Positions 7,391 through 13,843 of a stretch of 42,209 bases of DNA are shown here, one piece after another. Made by a program: the position numbers and the translations under genes. The DNA is from Bacteroides cellulosilyticus DSM 14838 (GTDB lineage: Bacteria > Bacteroidota > Bacteroidia > Bacteroidales > Bacteroidaceae), in assembly GCF_000158035.1 (NCBI RefSeq), contig NZ_EQ973489.1, forward strand, positions 383,795 through 426,003, read 5' to 3'. The notes beneath the pieces are model-generated. The model was not told the DNA's origin, searched no databases, and worked only from the letters and a program-made list of their open reading frames with translations. Each line of letters opens with the position of its first letter. Within the stretch, counting starts at the first letter, position 1.

Positions 7391-7978
7391 ATGTCGCTTA
7401 AATATTCTAGTACAACAGCAGATTATCTTATATGGTCTGATGCAATGAATCTAATACGAAAGCTATCCAGAGATGGGAATTATAAGATGTCACTTCTTAT
7501 GGCAATGGGTTGCTTCACAGGATTGCGCATATCAGACATTCTTGCCTTGCGATGGAGACAGATATTAAATAAAGATGAATTCTGCATCACTGAGATTAAA
7601 ACAGGTAAGCAGAGAACCATCCGTCTAAATCCACAGTTGCAACAGCATATAAGAGATTGCTATGAACATATCAGGCCCATAGGGATTAATGCTCCCATCT
7701 TAATAAGTCAGAAGGGTACAGTCTTCACAATCCAGAGAATAAATATTATCCTTAAGGAAATAAGGGAGAAGTACAGGTTGAAGATTAAGAACTTCTCTTG
7801 TCACTCATTAAGGAAGACATTTGGTAGGCAAGTTTATAATATGAACAGTGATAATGCAGAATTGGCACTAATCAAACTCATGGAATTATTCAATCACAGT
7901 TCAGTCTCTATCACTAAACGTTATCTGGGACTAAGACAGGAAGAGATTCTACAAACTTATGATTGCTTGAGCTTCTGA
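7391..7978 (+). CDS. Minimal tyrosine recombinase (catalytic domain only)
   Basis: At 195 residues it corresponds to the catalytic domain of phage-type integrases alone, lacking arm- and core-binding domains (complete enzymes are about 300-420 residues). All active-site residues are visible: R46 in TGLRISDI, K70, H138 and R141 in CHSLRKTF, H169 in FNHSS and Y178 in KRYLGL. It could be an active small recombinase, for example for inversion or dimer resolution, a partner of the main integrase, or a remnant. Intact motifs argue against simple decay. Inverted AATATTCACT motifs directly upstream are candidate sites. Relative to the main integrase it keeps the canonical first Arg, so it is a different lineage, not a duplicate. 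Confidence 0.85.
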   Translation: MSLKYSSTTADYLIWSDAMNLIRKLSRDGNYKMSLLMAMGCFTGLRISDILALRWRQILNKDEFCITEIKTGKQRTIRLNPQLQQHIRDCYEHIRPIGINAPILISQKGTVFTIQRINIILKEIREKYRLKIKNFSCHSLRKTFGRQVYNMNSDNAELALIKLMELFNHSSVSITKRYLGLRQEEILQTYDCLSF

Positions 7979-8434
7979 AGAATAGGCAGGACAAATTAAG
8001 AGTAAGGTTACCCCAATCAAAGTTTGTCCTACCACTAAATTAAGATGAAGATATAACCTTCTTAATGTAGCAACCTTAAAATATTAAGTTCAGCGATATC
8101 TAAAGTCTATTCTTGATAGTTTGGCATTTCAGCCCTATAGAACTAGGGCTATTTCATAAGTTTACAGAGTTCAGAGCTGTTTCTGCTCTTATAAATCATG
8201 TTGTAAGGTAACACCTTATAATAATCCAACGATATGCTAACATGAAGATGATTATCTAGGGTGGGTAGAAATATTGAAAATATTGTCTCTTATAGGGGAT
8301 AGTTAGATTTCTTACCTGTCTTAACTTATTGAATAGATAGCCTAATCTGGTAATATTTATAACACGTATTATGTTTGAGAGCAGTATTTACATCATTTAT
8401 CCTTACTTCTTATTAACTTATTAAAACCTTTCGT
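7979..8434 (+). other. Long intergenic region with a series of hairpins
   Basis: No supportable ORF. Stems in order: AGGACAAA/TTTGTCCT (7988-8030), AGCCCTA/TAGGGCT (8131-8150, loop of 6), AGAGC/GCTCT (about 8174-8190) and TAAGGT/ACCTTA with a 3-nt loop (about 8205-8220). None has a proper T run. From about 8225 to 8426 I see nothing. The series may be a processed 3' region of the recombinase transcript or a cis-acting DNA site such as an origin. Confidence 0.45.
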
Positions 8435-8442
8435 TATCTTTG
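8435..8442 (+). promoter_or_regulatory. Promoter (-7 box) of candidate RNA
   Basis: TATCTTTG matches TAnnTTTG. Transcription would start near 8449, exactly at the 5' arm of a hairpin TTCC..AACTT/AAGTTGGAA (8449-8480). No TTG is evident at -33. The box overlaps CCTTTCGTTA (8427-8436), whose exact inverse TAACGAAAGG lies at 8490-8499, perhaps an operator. Confidence 0.55.
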
Positions 8443-8448
8443 CACCAA

Positions 8449-8720
8449 TTCCAGCAACTTATTGCGTTAAGAAGTTGGAAGGACATATTTAACGAAAGGT
8501 GTTATTGAAATTATCTTCTATTGACAAATTCTCGCAAAATTTGAACGTAGTATGAAGATGGTAGCAATAGCACCACATCATTTGGTTTTATCTCCTTATA
8601 AGCTTTATAGGGTCTTTAGATATTATCAGATTGGTGTGGGCTATTGTTTTATCCATACTACAGGCAATGCGAGAAGCCAGTCAATAGGATAAGACAAATA
8701 TAGTTCCCACACCTTTTTTA
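8449..8720 (+). ncRNA. Candidate structured RNA ending in a terminator
   Basis: About 270 nt between a -7 box and a T run with no ORF. Two large pairings are visible. (A) Three perfect helices in register: CTATTGAC 8518-8525 with GTCAATAG 8680-8687; TTCTCGC 8529-8535 with GCGAGAA 8669-8675; GTAGTATG 8547-8554 with CATACTAC 8654-8661. (B) GGTGTGGG+CTAT+TGTTTTATCC (8633-8654) with GGATAAGACA+ATAG+CCCACACC (8687-8713), followed by TTTTTTA. The 3' arm of A lies entirely in the loop of B, so the two are probably mutually exclusive or form a pseudoknot. That suits a terminator/antiterminator switch for the genes at 8767 onward, or a stand-alone RNA. It matches no family I can name. Confidence 0.6.
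8633..8719 (+). terminator. Intrinsic terminator upstream of the small ORFs
   Basis: Imperfect stem of more than 20 bp (pairing B of the candidate RNA) followed by T at 8714-8719. It ends 47 nt before the first small ORF, so it would act as an attenuator of that operon unless the alternative pairing A forms. Confidence 0.65.
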
Positions 8721-8766
8721 TTGTCTGCTTTCTTCGGGGAATTGGGAAGCACAAAAATGTAGAGAT

Positions 8767-9108
8767 ATGGTAGATGTGCTATCAAGAATTAAAGGACTTA
8801 TAATGGTGAAGAAGAATGCCATTAGTTTAGGAGTCAATTTAGGTCAGCCTCCTAATAATGAAGTTTTAGAAATACCAGAGTTGCTTGCTTATGAACATAA
8901 CATTTCAGAGCAAATAACTAAAATGATGTGGCAATACTTTGAAGATGTACATCAATGCAGTGAAAAAACTTTCAATAGCCTATACTATTTTTATAATGCA
9001 ACAGATGGACAAATAATATGGCAAGTATGGAAAGATACGTGCGTAGCCATGTTTTGCATAGGGATGATATATACCAACCGTAGAATTAAAGGAAACCTAT
9101 CTTTCTAA
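8767..9108 (+). CDS. Small protein of unknown function, first of three
   Basis: A 113-residue protein not recognised. It is cytoplasmic-looking with no signal peptide; the C-terminal half is aromatic and slightly hydrophobic (GQIIWQVWKDTCVAMFCIGMIYTN, about 81-104, given here as a description of one segment) and may pack against a membrane or partner. The ATG at 8767 gives the longest form; an internal start at 8803 (MVKKNAISLGVNL) is also possible. Its stop TAATG overlaps the start of the next ORF, so the three ORFs are probably co-translated. It lies just downstream of the candidate RNA switch, in the cargo end of the element. Confidence 0.6.
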   Translation: MVDVLSRIKGLIMVKKNAISLGVNLGQPPNNEVLEIPELLAYEHNISEQITKMMWQYFEDVHQCSEKTFNSLYYFYNATDGQIIWQVWKDTCVAMFCIGMIYTNRRIKGNLSF

Positions 9109-9449
9109 TGCAATTAAATCTTCATACATATCAGCAATGTTTATCCACCTATTCTATATGGATTGAATTCTGCATAGATAAACTCCAAAAGGATTATTAT
9201 AGAGAGTGTACAAATTTTGAAATCTGGTATAATAGGCTTAAAGGGAGTAGAGTCCAAATAATTTTTTTTAGAGATTACAAGGACTATCTATATATATTAG
9301 AACATTCAATATTTGCATGGAGAATTCATATACACTATGAGTTTTGCAGAATCTGCCATTGCCCTTTAGGATGTACAAGGGAGGAAATAATAAAAATTAT
9401 AATTAAAGAAATAATAAAAATTTATAGGAATGGAGACATTCCTAAGTAA
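9108..9449 (+). CDS. Small protein of unknown function, second of three
   Basis: A 113-residue protein not recognised. Rich in aromatic and Ile residues, with a Cys/His cluster YEFCRICHCPLGC (about 77-89) that could bind a metal, and a basic, strongly helical C-terminus made of repeated EIIK/IIIK units (about 92-108). The start overlaps the stop of the preceding ORF in TAATG, and the following ORF begins inside its last codons. AT-rich like its neighbours. No signal peptide is seen. Confidence 0.6.
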   Translation: MQLNLHTYQQCLSTYSIWIEFCIDKLQKDYYRECTNFEIWYNRLKGSRVQIIFFRDYKDYLYILEHSIFAWRIHIHYEFCRICHCPLGCTREEIIKIIIKEIIKIYRNGDIPK

Positions 9450-9798
9450 ACACAATTTGATTATGGAAAATAAATTAGCTTTCTTTATGACCCAGCTTAA
9501 AAATCATCTCACACGGAATAGCATACCTTATATGATGTTCCAATATGTAGATAATCCAGAGGATGTTCTATGTCATTTTACCAATAGAGTTTACATAAAT
9601 ATATTTGGAAATGCTTTAGGGCATAGTGATGTGAATATATATATCGGTGAAAACAAAGAACTTGTTGCAGTGTCACTCACTGAAGTTACGAGTGCATTAT
9701 TGAGAATTAGTAATTTGTTAGGGCAATTATATGGAGTTGATTATAAGGAGGTAAAACTCCTCAATTCTGAATATAATAAATATATATTCTATTTTTAG
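9430..9798 (+). CDS. Small protein of unknown function, third of three
   Basis: A 122-residue protein not recognised. It may instead start at 9463 (MENKLAFFMTQLKN), 13 nt after the stop of the preceding ORF; the earlier ATG at 9430 lies within that ORF. The sequence looks like a mixed alpha/beta cytoplasmic protein: an amphipathic N-terminal helix, a central beta-rich part (VYINIFGNALGHSDVNIYIG) and a helix TSALLRISNLLGQLYG. Tight packing of three ORFs suggests a single transcript and perhaps a complex. Confidence 0.6.
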   Translation: METFLSKHNLIMENKLAFFMTQLKNHLTRNSIPYMMFQYVDNPEDVLCHFTNRVYINIFGNALGHSDVNIYIGENKELVAVSLTEVTSALLRISNLLGQLYGVDYKEVKLLNSEYNKYIFYF

Positions 9799-9808
9799 CA
9801 CCGTAATA

Positions 9809-10012
9809 ATGATTGGTGGTACAGAGCAAACTTATACAGACACTTAAAGCTTCCACTATACGATAAACGGTTCTTTAAACTAAATTGGGGGTGAGGATGA
9901 TTACGACACATATGCTATTACCATATCTGAGACTTATATGACCTTATGTGGTGAGGATGCAACTCCAGATGATAATTGTTTAAATGGATTTTATAAATTC
10001 TTCAAACGTTAA
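9809..10012 (+). pseudogene. Broken ORF with two in-frame TAA codons
   Basis: From ATG 9809 to TAA 10010-10012 one frame reads MIGGTEQTYTDT*SFHYTINGSLN*IGGEDDYDTYAITISE and ends NGFYKFFKR, with TAA at 9845-9847 and 9881-9883. The composition is protein-like on both sides of each stop. Both TAAs are one C-to-T change from CAA (Gln), so a nonsense-mutated fourth gene of the operon is the simplest reading. It starts 10 nt after the preceding stop and is followed by a terminator. The product is not recognised. Confidence 0.5.
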
Positions 10013-10021
10013 ATGATAATG

Positions 10022-10049
10022 AGCGGCATTGGGCATCCTTGCCGCTTTT
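10022..10049 (+). terminator. Terminator of the small-ORF operon
   Basis: AGCGGCA pairs with TGCCGCT around an 11-nt loop and is followed by TTTT. It closes the module that begins at 8435. The stretch 10050-10180 after it shows nothing recognisable. Confidence 0.8.
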
Positions 10050-10183
10050 CTCCCTCTCTCACCTATATAGATATGCGTTTCCGTTGAATTAATAGTAGTA
10101 TAGATTAACTATTTCGGAGAATATATATGGGATGAACATAATTCATACCTGTTGTGATGGAGTGGAGAGTAATTAGGTCAACT

Positions 10184-10204
10184 GTTTCCTTATTGTTTCC
10201 TAAT
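10184..10204 (+). repeat. Candidate integrase arm sites, right end
   Basis: GTTTCCTTAT (10184-10193) and GTTTCCTAAT (10195-10204), 11 bp apart, mirror the pair at 1244-1264 in the same orientation. An inverted ATTAGG lies nearby at about 10171-10176. Confidence 0.6.
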
Positions 10205-10252
10205 TACCTTAATATATAAGAGTTAATTAATTGGATACAAGGATATTTAGTG

Positions 10253-10310
10253 GAATAGAGCGTCAGATTCCGGTTCTGAAGGTCGTGCGTTTGAATCGCA
10301 CCGGGGTCAC
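10253..10310 (+). repeat. attR: second 58-bp repeat, tRNA-Arg 3' remnant
   Basis: Identical to 1083-1140. It lacks the acceptor 5' strand and half of the D arm, so it is not a tRNA gene but the original 3' end of tRNA-Arg displaced by the insertion. Confidence 0.95.
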
Positions 10311-10314
10311 ACAA

Positions 10315-10351
10315 CAAAAAGGGGGATACCATCACGGTGTCCCCCTTTTTC
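10315..10351 (+). terminator. Displaced original terminator of tRNA-Arg
   Basis: AAAAAGGGGGATACC pairs with GGTGTCCCCCTTTTT, with a T run. It follows attR by 4 bp, which is where the terminator of the uninterrupted tRNA gene would be. It can also end leftward transcription from the UpxY-like gene. Confidence 0.85.
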
Positions 10352-10374
10352 CCTTTCCAGTTGTAAAGTCAACT

Positions 10375-10662
10375 CTAATGTCCTACTTCCGTCATTTCTA
10401 TCGGAAGAGTAGGATATATTCCTTTTAGTCCCTCTAGTTCTGTACCGGTAGCGTAAATAAATACGCATCTGTTTACAGCGGGAATCTGTATTTCTTTTAC
10501 TTGTTCTTTCCATCTGCGTTTTACGTAAATGGTAGGGAGATAAGTTATCATGCCTTTATTTTCCAAAGTTTCTTTGGTTTTTCTTTCTTTTCGGGGCAAT
10601 GTCAGTACAATGTACCAGTTTCGCGTTTCGTTAAGGCGGCTTTTAATGTCTTGGAGTATCAT
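10375..10662 (-). CDS. Truncated UpxY/NusG-like antiterminator
   Basis: Resembles the N-terminal NGN domain of UpxY-type NusG paralogues, which promote readthrough of capsule operons in Bacteroides: RNWYIVLTLPRKERKTKETL, then TYLPTIYVKRRWKEQVKEIQIPAVNRCVFIYATG. UpxY proteins are, from memory, about 170-190 residues with a C-terminal KOW domain; here the frame stops after about 95 residues (117 if read from the ATG at 10728), so the KOW part is missing. I prefer the start at 10662 (MILQDIKSR). No capsule genes follow. Either a degenerate leftover or a short NGN-only protein. It overlaps or abuts the small membrane protein gene upstream. Confidence 0.65.
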   Translation of the reverse strand: MILQDIKSRLNETRNWYIVLTLPRKERKTKETLENKGMITYLPTIYVKRRWKEQVKEIQIPAVNRCVFIYATGTELEGLKGIYPTLPIEMTEVGH

Positions 10663-10721
10663 AATCAATTTTGATTGGCGTAATGATAAAATTGAAGGTA
10701 TTGAAGAATTGTGGTTTATTG

Positions 10722-10973
10722 TCAACAACCATGGGAAGTGGTGAAACTTCCAGCCGTATGCTCTAATATTTCTTTTGGATTTTCATGCCATTTAGAGCTT
10801 ACACAGTAATTTTTGTCTGTGTATTGAGCTTGTATAGTGGCAGGTAAAGCCAAAAACAATAAAATCAAGAAGCAATTCTGTCTTTTGTACTTTTTATAAT
10901 CATTGTATATCCATAATAGAATTGTCAAGATACAAACAGGAATCGCTATAAGAATAAGAATCAGTAGAGTCAT
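10722..10973 (-). CDS. Small membrane protein, unknown
   Basis: An 83-residue protein with two hydrophobic segments: about 2-22 (LLILILIAIPVCILTILLW) and about 34-50 (CFLILLFLALPATIQAQ), the second resembling a signal-peptide end. The rest is short and polar. No function is recognised. It has a good promoter on the minus strand at 11011-11041 and is probably cotranscribed with the truncated UpxY-like gene. Confidence 0.5.
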   Translation of the reverse strand: MTLLILILIAIPVCILTILLWIYNDYKKYKRQNCFLILLFLALPATIQAQYTDKNYCVSSKWHENPKEILEHTAGSFTTSHGC

Positions 10974-11010
10974 GGTAATTTGATTATTTATTGTTTATAT
11001 CATTCTGCGA

Positions 11011-11041
11011 CAAAAGTATCACAATTTATTTGATAAAACAA
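11011..11041 (-). promoter_or_regulatory. Promoter for the small membrane protein/UpxY-like pair
   Basis: On the minus strand TTG (11039-11041), a 20-bp spacer and TACTTTTG (11011-11018) match the Bacteroides consensus. It is 37 bp upstream of the ATG at 10973. Confidence 0.65.
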
Positions 11042-11124
11042 GTGAATTGTGAATAAATAGGTATTACAGGACAGATAAATTTTTATTTCACTTCCTCTAG
11101 GTTTGGATAATAAATCGTACCTTC

Positions 11125-11475
11125 ATGGAAATGGAAAAGACTACTATATACATCGGTGAAGTTATAAAAAATGTCATGGTTGAAAAACTGGTGACAAAGG
11201 CTGAACTTGCAAGGAGACTGCAAGTTAAGCCTCAGAGTGTTGACTATATGTTGACACGAAAAAGTATTGATACAGATACTTTATATAATGTTTCAAAAGC
11301 TTTAGATTATGATTTTGCCCTGCTCTATTCTATCGATAAAGAACAGATGAATTATGATAGGGAAAATGAAGCTTATAAACTCTCTACTGCCAAGATTTTG
11401 ATAGAGCTTGAGTTAAAACCTGATGAAATAATAAAGTTAAATTTAAGGAAAAAAATCAGTGAACTATTGAGATAA
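11125..11475 (+). CDS. Small helix-turn-helix (XRE-like) regulator
   Basis: A 116-residue protein with an N-terminal Cro/C1-type HTH at about 10-65: IGEVIKNVMVEKLVTKAELARRLQVKPQSVDYMLTRKSIDTDTLYNVSKAL, with the turn at TKAELARRLQVKPQSV. The C-terminal 40 residues are charged and helical (KPDEIIKLNLRKKISELL) and may dimerise. A TAGGTTTG -7-like box lies at 11098-11105. It is divergent from the small membrane protein gene and could regulate it (inference). Start could also be the second Met, codon 3. Confidence 0.75.
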   Translation: MEMEKTTIYIGEVIKNVMVEKLVTKAELARRLQVKPQSVDYMLTRKSIDTDTLYNVSKALDYDFALLYSIDKEQMNYDRENEAYKLSTAKILIELELKPDEIIKLNLRKKISELLR

Positions 11476-11515
11476 AATATTTTCTTTTCCATAAATAGTA
11501 AAGCGTCCGATTTCT

Positions 11516-12244
11516 TTATTCGAACGCTTTACGTAAGTTCTCCCAATTGTCGCAAAAATCCTGCATGGACGGGAATAATACATTTGCTCCGGCATCTAGT
11601 AAGACCTGTCCGTCAATGGGACCTGTGTTGACAGCTACTGTAAATATACCTGCTGCTGCACCGGCTTGTACGCCCATAGGCGCATTTTCTACTACGATAG
11701 CTTCATTGGGGGCTAATCCTCCTTTTTGTAAAGCCATCAGGTAAGGTTCCGGGTGTGGTTTCCCATATTTTACATCGAAGGCAGTTACCATCAGTTCGCG
11801 ACGGAACATGCCGGGGAAGTTATGCGACAGGCGGTCTAATAGTGAGTGTTGTCCGGAACCAGTGACTACCATCGGTATCAGTCCGTCCGACTTTATTTTC
11901 TGTAGTACTTCCCATGCGCCGGGCATAGGTTCCGGTTCGGGGTTACTGTTGAATTCTGCACTCTTTTCTGCATAAATGCTCTGTATCATTTCGGGAGTGG
12001 CATCTTTTCCATATTGCCGTTGATAGACGATATTGATAGTAGCAGCTCCGGTTCGTCCTTCATGCAGATAAGCTTCTTCACGGCTCAGGTGCAATCCATG
12101 GCGTTCCATTACCTTGTGCCAGGCATCGGCATGGTAAGGCATGGAATTGAATAATACACCGTCCATATCGAAAAGGACGGATTTCAATTGAATTCTGGAG
12201 TACCCGCTGGACTGAAGATAGCGGGAAATGGCTTCTTGAAACAT
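11516..12244 (-). CDS. HAD hydrolase, beta-phosphoglucomutase-like
   Basis: Cytoplasmic phosphatase or phosphomutase of the haloacid dehalogenase superfamily, acting on a small sugar-phosphate-type substrate not predictable here. HAD motifs are complete: FDMDGVLFNS (motif I, nucleophile Asp about 25), MVVTGSG (motif II), YGKPHPEPYL (motif III Lys) and VVENAPMGVQAGAAAG (motif IV). About 242 residues from the chosen start at 12244 (MFQEAISRYLQ). A longer frame to 12313 would run through the pgi terminator and the -7 box at 12267-12274, so it is rejected. It is close to pgi but separated by a terminator. Confidence 0.88.
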   Translation of the reverse strand: MFQEAISRYLQSSGYSRIQLKSVLFDMDGVLFNSMPYHADAWHKVMERHGLHLSREEAYLHEGRTGAATINIVYQRQYGKDATPEMIQSIYAEKSAEFNSNPEPEPMPGAWEVLQKIKSDGLIPMVVTGSGQHSLLDRLSHNFPGMFRRELMVTAFDVKYGKPHPEPYLMALQKGGLAPNEAIVVENAPMGVQAGAAAGIFTVAVNTGPIDGQVLLDAGANVLFPSMQDFCDNWENLRKAFE

Positions 12245-12266
12245 AATACCTATTGTTTTATATCTG

Positions 12267-12274
12267 CAAAGATA
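12267..12274 (-). promoter_or_regulatory. Candidate -7 box for the HAD gene
   Basis: TATCTTTG on the minus strand, 22 bp upstream of the HAD start codon. No clear -33 is seen; the region upstream is the pgi terminator. Confidence 0.5.
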
Positions 12275-12322
12275 CAACAAAAAAACGAGGTGTGAATGAT
12301 TAAATTCATCCACACCTCGTTT
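12275..12322 (-). terminator. Terminator of pgi
   Basis: AAACGAGGTGTG pairs perfectly with CACACCTCGTTT (12283-12322), with further GAAT/ATTC pairing inside; on the minus strand it is followed by a run of T. Ends pgi transcription before the HAD gene. Confidence 0.9.
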
Positions 12323-12345
12323 ATCTATGGTTAACTGACTCTTAC

Positions 12346-13683
12346 CTAGAGTCTTGCCTGAATAGCTTTTGACTCTTCTTCATATCCCGGTTTGTTCAGC
12401 AATGCAAACATATTCTTTTTGTATGCTTCTACGCCCGGTTGATTGAACGGATTCACGCCCAGCAGATAACCGCTGATACCGCATCCTATTTCAAAGAAGT
12501 AAAGTAGCTGACCGATATTGTATTCGTCCAGCTTCTCGATGATAATACGCATGTTGGGCACACCACCATCTACATGAGCCAACTGGGTACCCAGTTCAGC
12601 CATTTTGTTTACTTCGTCCACGCGCTTACCTGCAAGGAAGTTCAGACCGTCCAGATTTGCTTCGTCAGAAGGAACTTCCAGTTTATGGTTTACGTTCTCT
12701 ACAGAAATTACGGTTTCGAAGATGGTGCGTTCACCTTCCTGAATCCATTGTCCCATAGAGTGCAGATCAGTAGAGAAGTCTACAGCTGCCGGGAAAATAC
12801 CTTTGTTTTCCTTACCTTCAGATTCTCCGTACAATTGCTTCCACCATTCGCTTACATAGTGCAGTTTCGGGCAGAAGTTTACAAGGATTTCGATCTTCTT
12901 GCCATTCTTGTACAGCTCGTTACGAGTAGCAGCATATTGCGCAGCCAAATTCTCGGCAAACGGAACATTCACACCGCAAGCCTTTTCCATGTCAGCAGCA
13001 CCGGCTACTAATTTCTCGATATCGAAACCGGCTATCGCTATCGGCAATAAACCAACCGGAGTCAGTACAGAGAAGCGTCCTCCCACATTATCGGGGATGA
13101 TGAATGATTTGTAACCTTCCTTATCAGCAGTGATGCGGGCAGCGCCTTTCTTGGCATCTGTGATGGCAACGATAACTTTCTTTGCCATTTCCTTACCACG
13201 TTGGTCTTCGCATTGCTTTTTCAACAGACGGAAAGCGAGAGCGGTTTCGGTGGTAGTTCCGGATTTGGAGATATTGATGACGCCGAATTTCTTGTCTTTC
13301 AGGAATTCAGTCAGTTCATACAAATAATCTTCGCTGATATTGTGTCCTGCATAGATCATTACAGGAGCAGTTTTCTTTTCCTGCAACCAAGTGAAGCTGT
13401 TTGATAAAGCCTCGATGACTGCACGTGCGCCGAGATAGCTTCCGCCGATGCCGGCTACGATTACTACCTCACAGTTGTCGCGCAAAACTTGTGCAGTAGC
13501 TTTCAGGTCGGCCAAATGCTCTTGGCTGATAGATGAGGGGAGGTGCAACCAGCCCAGGAAGTCATTACCTTTTCCGGTACCGTTTTCCAATGCTTCCTGC
13601 GCAGCTTTTACCTGAGCTTCGTAAGCAGCAACAGATGCTTTGGAGATAAATCCAAAAGTCTTTTCGATGTTCAAACTAATCAT
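12346..13683 (-). CDS. pgi: Glucose-6-phosphate isomerase
   Basis: Interconverts glucose 6-phosphate and fructose 6-phosphate in glycolysis and gluconeogenesis. The 445 residues match the short bacterial form. Phosphate-binding segment [11 protein letters not shown] (137-147), signature [12 protein letters not shown] (200-211), catalytic Glu in [11 protein letters not shown] (about 285-295) and C-terminal [14 protein letters not shown] with the catalytic Lys are all present. It is upstream of its own terminator and downstream of gpsA (160-bp gap). Confidence 0.97.
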   Translation of the reverse strand: MISLNIEKTFGFISKASVAAYEAQVKAAQEALENGTGKGNDFLGWLHLPSSISQEHLADLKATAQVLRDNCEVVIVAGIGGSYLGARAVIEALSNSFTWLQEKKTAPVMIYAGHNISEDYLYELTEFLKDKKFGVINISKSGTTTETALAFRLLKKQCEDQRGKEMAKKVIVAITDAKKGAARITADKEGYKSFIIPDNVGGRFSVLTPVGLLPIAIAGFDIEKLVAGAADMEKACGVNVPFAENLAAQYAATRNELYKNGKKIEILVNFCPKLHYVSEWWKQLYGESEGKENKGIFPAAVDFSTDLHSMGQWIQEGERTIFETVISVENVNHKLEVPSDEANLDGLNFLAGKRVDEVNKMAELGTQLAHVDGGVPNMRIIIEKLDEYNIGQLLYFFEIGCGISGYLLGVNPFNQPGVEAYKKNMFALLNKPGYEEESKAIQARL

Positions 13684-13810
13684 AATATTCTAGGTTTTAA
13701 AAGCCTCTTACCTGCCTCCTTCCCTGTGGAAAAGGTAGGTTTGAGTTACTTTTGGTTTATAAGATTTATTTATAATATTCTTTTCTTTATATCGCAACTC
13801 TGGCTTTATT

Positions 13811-13831
13811 CTCCTCTTTGCGGAAGAGGAG
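13811..13831 (-). terminator. Hairpin between gpsA and pgi
   Basis: CTCCTCTT pairs with AAGAGGAG around a 5-nt loop, 12 nt after the gpsA stop. No T run follows on the minus strand, so it may be a weak terminator or a processing/stability hairpin. Confidence 0.45.
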
Positions 13832-13843
13832 TTAAGGGAGAGA

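Larger units (their letters stand above)
1141..10310. mobile_element. 9.17-kb integrative element in tRNA-Arg(CCG)
   Basis: The segment is bounded by 58-bp direct repeats made of tRNA 3' sequence and carries a tyrosine integrase next to attL. Contents in order: integrase, structured leader plus SF2-helicase-like gene, DUF3871 gene, YefM/YoeB, second short recombinase, long intergenic region with a candidate RNA, three small unknown ORFs and a broken fourth. Nothing resembling a relaxase, coupling protein, conjugation gene, capsid or terminase is present. It is therefore either a mobilisable or satellite-type element needing a helper, or a decayed one. The coordinates include the attR copy of the repeat. 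Confidence 0.9.

Noticed and set aside
8435..10049. Retron or diversity-generating retroelement
   Set aside because: The inverted arms of the RNA recall an msr-msd region, but no reverse transcriptase is encoded in the element and no template/variable repeat pair is seen.
10253..10310. A second tRNA-Arg gene
   Set aside because: Only the 3' 58 bases are present; the acceptor 5' strand and half of the D arm are missing. It is the att repeat.
10231..10428. ORF crossing attR
   Set aside because: It spans the tRNA remnant and the terminator beyond the junction; no protein-like features.
12245..12313. N-terminal extension of the HAD protein
   Set aside because: It would be encoded by the pgi terminator and the -7 box; the HAD fold starts properly from the ATG at 12244.
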